Source: Vanessa cardui
Taxonomy: Eukaryota; Arthropoda; Insecta; Lepidoptera; Nymphalidae
Assembly (NCBI RefSeq): GCF_905220365.1
Contig: NC_061143.1
Location: forward strand, 3,596,001-3,660,000
Direction of reading: 5' to 3'
DNA: 64,000 nucleotides
In this document: positions 56,108 to 64,000 of the stretch, in pieces
Layout: every line of letters starts with the position of its first letter
Numbering within the stretch: position 1 is the stretch's first letter
Notes under the pieces: generated by a model
What the model was told of the DNA's origin: nothing
What the model saw: the letters and a program-made list of their open reading frames with translations, nothing else
Databases searched by the model: none
Position numbers and translations under genes: made by a program

Positions 56108-56534
56108 AAATTCATGCTCAGATTACAATCTTGATTTATTGTGAAATAACAGTGATTTTAATACTATAATAAGTTACTGAAGTTATTCTGTTAAAGTATT
56201 AATATCATTTATATAAAATTAGATTCCCGTCTCAACTTTACACGCTGAAATAAAGATCTACGTAAAAAATTATATTAAAGAACAAACAACTTGAAAAATG
56301 ATATTTTTAGGAGCAGTAACCTCTGCAGACGTAATTAAATAAACGCAAAGATTAATCACAATCGGATGAATGGTTTGGGATAATAAAGAGAACAGAAACA
56401 TATACATATATATAACACTAGGTGTTACCCGCGGCTTAGCTTTGCTTATTTCCAAATTAACTTAAAATATAACGTTGATGATTGATATACAAAGAGGTAA
56501 CCCTTTTGTTTCCAAAAAAGTAGTCTATAAATAA

Positions 56535-56688
56535 AGTAATGAAAGTAGAAGGTAATTCTGTCTGTCTGTCTCGCTTTCACGCCAAAATCACTGGACCCAT
56601 TTAAATGGAATTTGGACATAGGCTACTCTTTTGCCTAACATATGACAATTATCCTAAAACACGAGCGAAGACACGGGCGATTAGTAGA
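56535..56688 (-). repeat. Family D repeat
   Basis: 'taatgaaagtagaaggtaat', 'gtctgtctgtctcgctttca' and 'acacgagcgaagacacgggc'. Confidence 0.7.
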
Positions 56689-57295
56689 TTATATGGCAAT
56701 ATAAGACGAAATCTTACAAGAAAACGCGTGTAGAACAATATCCTCATTTCGTCTCCCATTCGAAACAAAAGCTCGATGACATGTGCCGCCGACGCGTTAA
56801 GTGAGCAGATTATATTGAATTTGGAATACAAATACAGTAACGTATCTATAAATAAAACGGTTATGCCGATATCAGATAATATATTTCCTTGTATATTCTT
56901 AAGAAAGCAATAATTGTAAGATTTGGTTACGTGATTATGTATCAATAACTTTACTTTAGCCTTACCGTAAAAAGGCTTTGTACAGTCGGGGTAAGATATG
57001 GTTCGTCACCTTAAGATCTTTTTTCGTGTGCTCAGTATGAGATAAAATCTGCTTTACCGATCGAGAATGACATATTGCGTCGCAATGATTCAATGTTTAG
57101 ATTCAAAAGGTACTAAGAGTTTAAGACTTGATAAAGGAATGAATTTGAAAACTGACGCAGGTTTTCTTACTCTGACTGTACATTAAGGCTACATGACGTG
57201 TATTTTTATCTTTAACTACACATTATTGTATGTCAATTTTAATAGGGTGTTACGAAATTTAAAAAACAAAACTTATCTAATATAATGGCTTTTAA
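56689..57295. other. Intron, no feature identified
   Basis: The 98-codon frame at 56649-56945 (-) starts inside or beside the family D copy and has no recognisable domain. Confidence 0.4.
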
Positions 57296-57593
57296 ACAAC
57301 AACAGCCTGTAAATTCCCACTGCTGGGCTAAAGGCCTCCTCTCCCTTTGAGGATAAGGTTTGGAACATATTCCACCACGCTGTTCCAATGCGGGTTGGTG
57401 GAATACACATGTGGCAGAATTTCTAAGAAATTTGTCACATGCAGGTTTCCTCACGATGTTTTCCTTCACCGCTGAGCACGAGATGAATTATAAAGACAAA
57501 TTAAGCACATGAATCAGGGTGCTTGCCTGGGTTTGAACCCGCAATCATCGGTTAAGATGCACGCGTTCTAACCACTAGGCCATCTCGACTCTT
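57296..57593 (-). mobile_element. Family A tRNA-derived SINE, full length
   Basis: 'aacaacaacagcctgtaaat', 'aatgcgggttggtggaatac', 'gtttgaacccgcaatcatcg' and 'actaggccatctcgactc'. GTT-tailed subtype. Confidence 0.87.
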
Positions 57594-57639
57594 AAAATTT
57601 AAATTATTCCTCTAAAAGTAATTTATTTTAATGATGTGT

Positions 57640-57792
57640 GACTAAGTTGGCTCATCGCTTAGAATATGTAAATAAATAACCAATGATTGTGGGTTCAAAT
57701 CCACACACTCAGCATAATATTTCTCTAATTTTATTTTACAATAAATCTGCGGTGATGAATATCGTGAGGTAACCTTAATGTGTCAATTCTAT
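57640..57792 (+). mobile_element. Family A SINE, degraded
   Basis: 'tgactaagttggctcatcgc', box B region 'tgtgggttcaaatccacaca' and 'tgcggtgatgaatatcgtga' retain the order. An old copy beside a younger one. Confidence 0.6.
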
Positions 57793-58216
57793 TATTATAT
57801 TCTAATCTTCATTATTTTTATCTTAACCTAGCAATAGGATATTTAAAGGCACTTAATTTCAAGTAAATATTGGTCGCTAGTTTAATGTAACGAAATCCCT
57901 AACTGTCCCCTGTCTAACTGTTAATTAAAGGCTCCGAGCTGGGAATTCTATTAGTAAGCCGTTTATTACAATTTAGACGGGCCCATAAGTTTTGATAGCA
58001 GTTCGTGTAGACAATATTGATGAGGGCTACGTTGACATAATACAAAAAATATACGACTTCGTACGTATATAGTATAGTATAATATGATTTGTATATGATG
58101 ATTATGGCCATAGTATGGTCGTTTTAAGCGATTAAAGCTACAACGGTCAGCCACAAGAGAGACCCAAATACTACTACCCAACTACCCAACTCACCCAACG
58201 CAGGTCATTATGCAAA
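57793..58216. other. Intron, no feature identified
   Basis: Unique-looking. Overlapping short minus frames at 57914-58181 have no recognisable domain. Confidence 0.4.
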
Positions 58217-58362
58217 ACGACCTTCGTGGTCAAGTAATGTGTACACCGGTTTTCATGGGTACGCCACTACAAAGTCCCGGGTACGAAACCAGGCCGAATC
58301 GATGGATGATAAAAAAAAGTTCATTAGTTTCTAGGTTGTCTTTGGTATGGGTGTGTGTGCAA
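58217..58362 (+). mobile_element. Family B SINE, diverged 5' half
   Basis: 'ccttcgtggtcaagtaatgt', 'acaccggttttcatgggtac', box B region 'cccgggtacgaaaccaggcc' and 'gttcattagtttctaggttg'. The 3' half is replaced by the family A copy that follows. Confidence 0.7.
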
Positions 58363-58366
58363 ACAC

Positions 58367-58690
58367 AGATGGACCGAGATAGTCCAGAGGATAGAACACG
58401 TGCATCTTAACTTATGATAGCGGGTTCAAACCTTCGCAAGCACCACTGAAGTTTCATGTGCTCAATTTGTATTAAAATTCATCTCGAGCTCGGCGATAAA
58501 GGAAAACATCGTGAGGAAACCTGCACGTGTCTAATTTGAAAATGAAATTCTGTCACATTATCTAAAAAGGTGTTGAATATATTCCATCCTTTTTTTACAA
58601 GTCACATATATATAGTCATCTCACTCACACTACACAAAAGAGAAAACTTTAGCCCAGCTATGGGATATTTACAAGCCTTGCTTTACTTTT
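58367..58690 (+). mobile_element. Family A SINE with internal insertion
   Basis: Head 'ggaccgagatagtccagagg', box B region 'gcgggttcaaaccttcgcaa', body 'aaggaaaacatcgtgaggaa', foreign AT-rich stretch at about 58590-58640, then 'ctttagcccagctatgggat' + 'atttacaagcc'. Confidence 0.75.
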
Positions 58691-58700
58691 AACTCGAAAT

Positions 58701-58765
58701 AAGAGCTCGTAAACATACGAGTGGCCGTATCGGATGATGGGATTAAACAAATCCGAAACGTCGGT
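58701..58765 (+). ncRNA. Candidate degenerate hammerhead ribozyme
   Basis: Order of parts: 'cgta' (possible stem III 5' strand with cleavage site), hairpin 'atacg'..'cgtat' (stem I-like), core 'cggatga' (58731-58737, one change from CTGATGA), stem II 'ggatt'/'aatcc' with loop 'aaaca', then 'gaaacgtc' (58755-58762). This is the layout of the small type I hammerheads known from Penelope-like elements. Three unpaired bases between the cleavage site and stem I, and the U4 change, suggest a decayed copy. Confidence 0.45.
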
Positions 58766-59054
58766 TTTTATTTTAGCTTTAAACAAACCCGACGAACGAG
58801 GGTTGAGCATAATTTGAATGTTGAAACCGTTTATTTCCCGTTTCCCCTTGATTAGGCAATTTATTTCGCGATTTAATTTAAAAACCATTCAATTTTGATT
58901 GAATGTTTAATATGAATGAATGTATGTAATTAAATTTCTTTACTGTTCAGTGTACGTTATTTAAAGAATAATTTCTTGATATGTAATTCAAGTGAATAAA
59001 TAATCACTTCCCAATTTACGTTATGGTGCATCAACGTGGGTTGATTTTTCATCC

Positions 59055-59142
59055 GACTCGTGCAGGTTTCCTTACGATTTTCTCTATTCTGTTGCTCGAT
59101 GTGAATGTAAACAAACTCATGAAATTTCAGTGCTGAATGTTA
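59055..59142 (-). mobile_element. Family A SINE, degraded fragment
   Basis: 'cgtgcaggtttccttacgat', 'gttgctcgatgtgaatgtaa' and 'catgaaatttcagtgctgaa' match the body in antisense. Confidence 0.5.
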
Positions 59143-59281
59143 ATATTTTCAATCCTTAAAAAAATAGTAATTTTGTAATAATCTTATTTTTATGGTATTA
59201 CTTAAATCAGGGATTAAACAATGTATCTACATCCAATAAATATGACCTGATACATCTTTATCATGCAAATATTAATAATAT

Positions 59282-59562
59282 GAGCAGAGGTGGTTCAGTG
59301 GTTAGAACGTGTATACACACGTTAACTAACCTAACCAATAATAGCAGATTGAAATCCAGATAAGCGCTACTAAATTTTCGCGCGCTTAATTTGTGTTTAT
59401 ATTTCATTCATTTATAATTCTCGCATATATCTAATTTTAAAGAAATTCTAGCACATGTATATCTACCAACAAGCATTGGAGCAGCGTGGAATAAGCTCCA
59501 AAATCTTCTGCTCATAGAGAAACGAGGCTTTAGCCCAACTGTGGAACATTAACAGCCATACC
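59282..59562 (+). mobile_element. Family A SINE, diverged
   Basis: Head 'agaggtggttcagtggttag', 'gcgcttaatttgtgtttata', 'gcattggagcagcgtggaat' and 'ctttagcccaactgtggaac'. The stretch around 'cggtgaaggaaaac' is deleted. Confidence 0.72.
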
Positions 59563-59879
59563 AACATTTATAAAAAAAAGTTAATCCATTATTCATTTTC
59601 GAGACTACCGAATATTTTACTTGCATATTTATATTTACTCGGGGCGGAAAAATCAGCGCCGGCAAACAACGTCTTTGTAAACCTATTGACGAGGGCGATC
59701 GAGGGGGCGTCCCTCTGTAGGTATTTAATCGCGGTAACATGTGACAAGTCTATGACGTCTGATTCGGACAGCAATTAGCAAGCAATCCGTTTTAATTCCA
59801 AATTGACTTCTTTATCTAATCAACAAGGGTATATAATTAGTTATTTAGGATTGCTGTGTTTCGGTTCAATATAAAGATA
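59563..59879. other. Intron, no feature identified
   Basis: A moderately GC-rich patch at 59640-59760 is open in two minus frames (59549-59740, 59589-59774) without a recognisable domain. Confidence 0.4.
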
Positions 59880-60098
59880 AAAAAAAGAATAAACATTGGA
59901 CAACACCATACACATTACTCTGATCCCAATGTAAGTAGCTGAAGCACTTGTGTTATGAACAATAAGAAGAAGCGACGGTACCATAAACATCGAATGATCT
60001 TTTGCTACATCGCCTCGGCTGGGAATCGAACTCGGGACCTCGGAGTGTCGTACCCATGGAAAACGTTGTACACCCTACTCGACTATGTAGGTCGTCGA
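59880..60098 (-). mobile_element. Family B tRNA-derived SINE
   Basis: 'acacattactctgatcccaa', 'gcacttgtgttatgaacaat', box B region 'ggctgggaatcgaactcggg' and 'ctcgactatgtaggtcgtcg'. About 20 bases missing in the middle. Confidence 0.8.
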
Positions 60099-60198
60099 AT
60101 TAATATCTTACTTTAATATAATGCATGTTAAATTTGCGTAAATAAAAATAAATAAAGGTTTGTTACTTTATTACGTCAAAACGACTGAACTGATTTCA

Positions 60199-60341
60199 TT
60201 TAAATAAAACTAGTTATACCGGATTTTAATCGCGTATATTAATTATTTTTGGCATCCCCATTAATATACGCGATTCAAATCCGGTATAACTAGTTTTATT
60301 TAAATGTGTAATAATCGCGAAAATTTAAGACAACACTATGA
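60199..60341 (+). mobile_element. Family H foldback element, copy 3, hairpin deleted
   Basis: Arms 'aactagttataccggatttt' and 'caaatccggtataactagtt' are almost perfect inverted repeats. The central hairpin is lost ('ttttggcatccccattaata'), and the tail 'aatgtgtaataatcgcgaaa' is present. TSDs 'gaactgatttca' (12 bp) lie at 60187-60198 and 60342-60353. Both arms share 'ccgg' where other copies have 'acgg', so the arms changed together. Confidence 0.82.
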
Positions 60342-60789
60342 GAACTGATTTCAATTAAATTAAGCACAGATATAGATTACAGTCTGGTCATACATACACT
60401 ATTCCAACGATAAAATAAAAAAAAAAACAATTGACTGCAAATTGTGGCGATATAATTGGCCGAGAGCTTGATTAATCTGTTATATTCTCTATGGTTTTTC
60501 AAAAGAATGCCGTTTTGAACATCGACGAAACTGTTATTGGAATTTTGAAAGTAAAATTAAAGTGTAATTAAGTGATTAAGTGCAATAGTGTTGTATTATA
60601 AACAAAGATATATTCATCGTAATTATTAGTAGTGCACCATATAACTGAGACATTAGCAAAGCTTGAAGTATGTAACTCTAAGATTTACTTTTCTTTATTC
60701 CCACTTCGTATTGGAATACGCTATAGGTAAGTTTTTATGCCTAACACTTGAATTGTAACACAGTATGCCCATATAAAAAAAAAAAGTTA
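60342..60789. other. Intron, no feature identified
   Basis: AT-rich; nothing recognisable beyond the TSD at 60342-60353. Confidence 0.4.
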
Positions 60790-60951
60790 GTGTGGGCCAC
60801 GTCTCCCAAGACGACGACAAGAATGAAATTCAGCGAAGATCTGCTGATGTTTAGTGAAAATATAAAACGCCAAAATATTTAATGTAAAATGTAAAAAAAG
60901 GCACGGGCATCTGCGAGCCTGTATATGTTGTAAATTAAATAAAAAAAAAGA
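60790..60951 (+). mobile_element. Family L retroposed segment, longer copy
   Basis: 'gtgtgggccacgtctcccaa' and 'gaatgaaattcagcgaagat', then the segment shared with 51095-51209 and a poly(A) run. Probably the 3' end of a LINE-type element; the parent is not identifiable here. Confidence 0.7.
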
Positions 60952-61470
60952 ACACAATATGCCAAACAAAAAAAATCTATAGAATATGAAATGAGTGACT
61001 TGTACACGGGATTGCACAAAGCTTTTCAACTAAGCAAATTCTGAAGCTAAAAAAGCTTCTTCTGTAGTTTCTTAATGTTTACATATTTGCTTTCGATTTT
61101 CAGTAGAATACAGCTTTTCTGTTACTTAAAAATTGTGTATATTGAGAGTTTTTTACCTTATCTGAAAACAAGTAGTCGTTTTTGTGTTTAAAAAATTGAT
61201 GTAGTCATATGAATAGTGTAATAATGAGATTTTAATTGTCACCAAAACATACTAAAGTCTTCGTAAGGATTATAGCTATTATTTGTAGTTTTGAGAGCTA
61301 TCACATAGGATTATATGATTCAAACTATATTTTCGTAGTAATTATATAGTCAACGCTTACCACACCAATAGTAATTCCAATTAAAGTGGGTAAAACTGGG
61401 GGCACAGCTACTCGTTTAATAATATTAATTATTGAAACATCTTATATTATATCGTATAACTTTTATTTAG
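60952..61470. other. Intron, no feature identified
   Basis: AT-rich; nothing recognisable. Confidence 0.4.
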
Positions 61471-61779
61471 CAACAACCACAACAACAGTCTATAAATTTC
61501 CCACTGTTAGGCTAAGGCCTTCTCTCCCTTTGAGGAGAAGGTTTGAAACATATTCTACCATGCTATTCCAATGCGGGTTAGTGGAATACACATGTGGCAG
61601 AATTTCTATGAAATTGGACATGCAGGTTCCTCACGATGTTTTCCTTCACCGCCGAGCACGAGATGAATTATAAACACAAATTAAGCACATATACATATAT
61701 AGTGGTGCTTGCCTGGGCTTGAACCCGAAATCATCGGTTAAGATGCACGCATTCTAACCACTGGGCCATCTCGGCTCTA
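61471..61779 (-). mobile_element. Family A tRNA-derived SINE, full length
   Basis: 'caacaaccacaacaacagtc', 'aatgcgggttagtggaatac', 'cgccgagcacgagatgaatt', 'gcttgaacccgaaatcatcg' and 'actgggccatctcggctct'. Confidence 0.86.
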
Positions 61780-62464
61780 TATATTGGTTTAGAATTTTTT
61801 CAGTTACAAAATGATTTCATCATTTTATATTATAATTATTTTCAATTAAATTTGAAATATACATGATATGGGGTAGAAAAAATGGCTAGGATTTTATATC
61901 CCTTTGAGGTTTCAACCAAAACGGTCTGAGGGATTCCTCCTTTGACAAGACTGGTATTTGAAGTAAGGGAAGATTTGATAACGTAATAACGTTAGGAATT
62001 TTGTGGTCTTTTCACTTAGCATTCTTGCCAAGGACAGTTAGTATATGGGCTTTATTTGATGAATATATTTTGCTTAAGGTAGAATAATATCTTGTTTCAT
62101 TAATTGTTTTCAATGAAATATTATTAACAGGAATATGGAGACAAAATTACGTGTAAATACGAGTTACGTTCGTAGAAAGTTCATACTTGGAATTAACGGT
62201 TTAATTGAATAATAATATGTTTTTTATCGTCTTTCAATATGGCGAATTGTATGAGGTTTCCACTGCGCTAATATGAAGTACATAAGTAACTGTTTTTCTT
62301 ATCTTTTCATTTAAAATCTGTAACAATAATTTGTCATTAAACATAATGACAAAGACTTGATGAAAGATTTATGTATGGGTTATTATAGAATGTATATTTG
62401 GTATGAATCAAGCGAGCGCGAGCAAAGCTGCGATCCAAAACCATTTCCTTTTATAGCCCATGAA
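61780..62464. other. Intron, no feature identified
   Basis: AT-rich; nothing recognisable. Confidence 0.4.
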
Positions 62465-62590
62465 CCACCAACATTGGAGTTATGCTGCAAGCCATTATGC
62501 TTCATCCCTTGTATCTAGTTACACTGGTTTTTCACCCTTAAACCGAAACAAAAATACTATTGCTATTGACAGTAGAATCTCGAAGATCTT
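62465..62590 (+). repeat. Family C repeat, degraded
   Basis: 'ccaccaacattggagttatg', 'cttgtatctagttacactgg' and 'ttcacccttaaaccgaaaca' in family order. Confidence 0.55.
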
Positions 62591-62637
62591 TCTCAACATG
62601 TCCGAAGTTTAAATATTAATAAAGCTGATGTGTGATT

Positions 62638-62722
62638 CGTTGGCTGAGTATCGTCTGAGCCGCGGAATCGAGCTGATACCCACGATATTAAAGGTCCGGG
62701 TCCAAATCCCCGGATTATCCGC
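62638..62722 (+). repeat. tRNA-like sequence, probable head of a third SINE family
   Basis: 'cgttggctgagtatcgtctg' resembles a box A region and 'gtccgggtccaaatccccgg' a box B/T-arm. No complete acceptor or anticodon stem can be drawn, so I do not call a tRNA gene. Confidence 0.4.
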
Positions 62723-62851
62723 AATAATTCATACTCGACGAGGTCTTTAAAGTTATCACCTCTCAAATTATTTAAAGGAAATGTGGATTTTATGGTGCTT
62801 TACGATTTTCTTTTGCAAATTGCAATAAATATACTACCATAGTATAATGAT

Positions 62852-63126
62852 CAGAGCCGAGATGGCCCGGTGGTTAGAACTCGTGTGTCTTAATCGATGA
62901 TTACGGGTTCAAACCTAAGCAAGCACTACTTAATTTTCATGAGCTTAATTTGTGTTTATAATTCATCTAGTGCTTAATGATGAAGGAAAACATCGTGAGG
63001 AAACATGCATATGACTAATTTCAACAAAATTCTGCCACATGTGTTACCGGCATTGGAGCAGCGTGGTGGTATGTGCCCCAACCTTATCTTCAAAGGGAGG
63101 GGAGGCTTTAGCCCAGCAGTGTATTA
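62852..63126 (+). mobile_element. Family A tRNA-derived SINE, slightly shortened
   Basis: Head 'gccgagatggcccggtggtt', box B region 'tacgggttcaaacctaagca', body 'gatgaaggaaaacatcgtga', 'ggcattggagcagcgtggtg', end 'ctttagcccagcagtgtatt'. The usual 'gggaaatttacaggctgtt' end is missing. Confidence 0.83.
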
Positions 63127-63924
63127 ACACTGAATCAACACATATTCATTAGATTTTCCATGGCTAATAATGGAGAGCGCCTTTGAATGGTTAAGATTGT
63201 ATATAATGAAACAAAGTACCCAAGCGACGTCACACGTCTATCTGTTTTTATATTTGATCGCGATAAACTCACAAACTCACAGAAACGATTTTGATACGGT
63301 TTTCACCAATTGATTAAGTTATTAAATTAATATTTTTCAGTAGTGACACTAGCTAACTATCCTTGTCAATAATCGTTGAGAGCTGTCAAAACAAAACAAA
63401 AGACAATCTGGACTGATAAACATACAGAAAAAAAAGGTTCTAAACTGTTTCATCCTTGCCAATTTATAAATAGAAGAATAAAATAAAGTGAGCTGTAATA
63501 CCAGAGATTTCAACACAAACAAGCTAAACGCCATCCGCTCCTTATACACATAGCAATCGTCTCAAAGTGGAGCGCATCTCAGTAATTGATGTTTGTAAAG
63601 CATGCGTCTCGGAATTGTTTTTATCCCTGGCGACCTATTTCAATGCTGGACTCAACGTGTCACTTTAAATCCAAATGGTTCTGGATTCTTTGATAGGCTT
63701 TATATATCTCAGTAACATCCTTAACTTTCTTCTTCTACTTTATATTTTTGAGTAAGCCAGTCGAACTAGCTTCAGTCATTCAGACAAAAATATTGATTTG
63801 CTCGATAAATTTAAAAAGCTGTCTCATTACATTATTACAAAAACATCTGTCCGTGTATTTAAATGGAGTAAATCGAGGTGATTTTTTGTTTATATATTAT
63901 TTAATTATTTGTATGTTATGTTGT
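63127..63924. other. Intron, no feature identified
   Basis: A family F-like scrap ('cagaaacgattttgatacgg') lies near 63280. Nothing else. Confidence 0.4.
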
Positions 63925-64000
63925 CTTATATTTTCGCGATTACTACACATTGAAATAAAACTAGTTTTAACGGATTTAAGGCAGACAGTCTACCCGTGAC
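63925..64000 (-). mobile_element. Family H foldback element, copy 4, cut by the window end
   Basis: Tail 'tattttcgcgattactacac', arm start 'aaataaaactagttttaacg', then a diverged stretch and 'tacccgtgac', the first half of the central hairpin, at the last base of the window. Same orientation as copy 2. Confidence 0.7.

Noticed and set aside
63748..63999. 83-codon open frame at the window end
   Set aside because: Its 3' part is family H element sequence, and the rest has no recognisable domain.

Overview
This window looks like a piece of an insect nuclear genome, most probably a butterfly or moth (Lepidoptera). It is AT-rich and almost free of long open reading frames. It is packed with short interspersed repeats of types familiar from Lepidoptera: tRNA-derived SINEs, about 190-280 bp repeats that begin near 'cccgcggcttcgctcgcg' or 'ggttggcggacgagcatatggg', and long-inverted-repeat MITEs. 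It holds no bacterial features, no rRNA and no convincing stand-alone tRNA gene.

Only one gene can be supported, on the + strand. Three coding exons are bounded by good splice signals: 13846-13965 (phase 0/0), 25189-25353 (phase 0/0) and 25857-26109 (phase 0/1). Joined, they encode helical sequence of spectrin-repeat type followed by a Ser/Arg/Pro-rich linker. The introns are at least 13.8 kb, 11.2 kb, 0.5 kb and apparently at least 37.9 kb. This fits a giant spectrin-repeat protein (dystrophin, nesprin/Msp300 or dystonin type), but I cannot tell which. A candidate internal core promoter (Inr, bridge and DPE motifs at exact Drosophila spacing) with an ATG-free leader and a splice donor lies at 44647-44802, in the most repeat-poor part of the window. 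It could start a shorter isoform.

The rest is intron filled with repeats. I use these working names. Family A: tRNA-derived SINE of about 300 bp (resembles the lepidopteran Metulj-type SINEs; the name is from memory). Family B: a second tRNA-derived SINE of about 240 bp. Family C: an unclassified repeat of about 280 bp. Family D: about 190 bp, ending near 'attataatattagtatagat'. Family E: about 250 bp, containing 'cagccgttctagagatta'. Family F: ends 'gaagtcggggcgggtcgctag' in minus copies. Family G: about 130-170 bp, containing 'caagcacttttgaatcgtca'. Family H: foldback element of about 140-195 bp flanked by 12-13 bp direct repeats. Family J: a D/F-like repeat ending in '...aactttcgcctttgtaatatt'. 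Family L: a short poly(A)-tailed retroposed segment.

The most interesting signals are family H, a small foldback element whose three complete copies each have perfect 12-13 bp target-site duplications and an internal-loop hairpin resembling a hammerhead ribozyme; a second hammerhead-like motif near 58.73 kb; three tandem units of about 225 bp, each with a perfect heat-shock-element triplet (16.3-16.9 kb); the candidate internal promoter at 44.65 kb; and several nested insertions that can be read exactly from their target-site duplications. Unlisted gaps between features are AT-rich intronic DNA in which I see nothing specific; the larger ones have their own entries.
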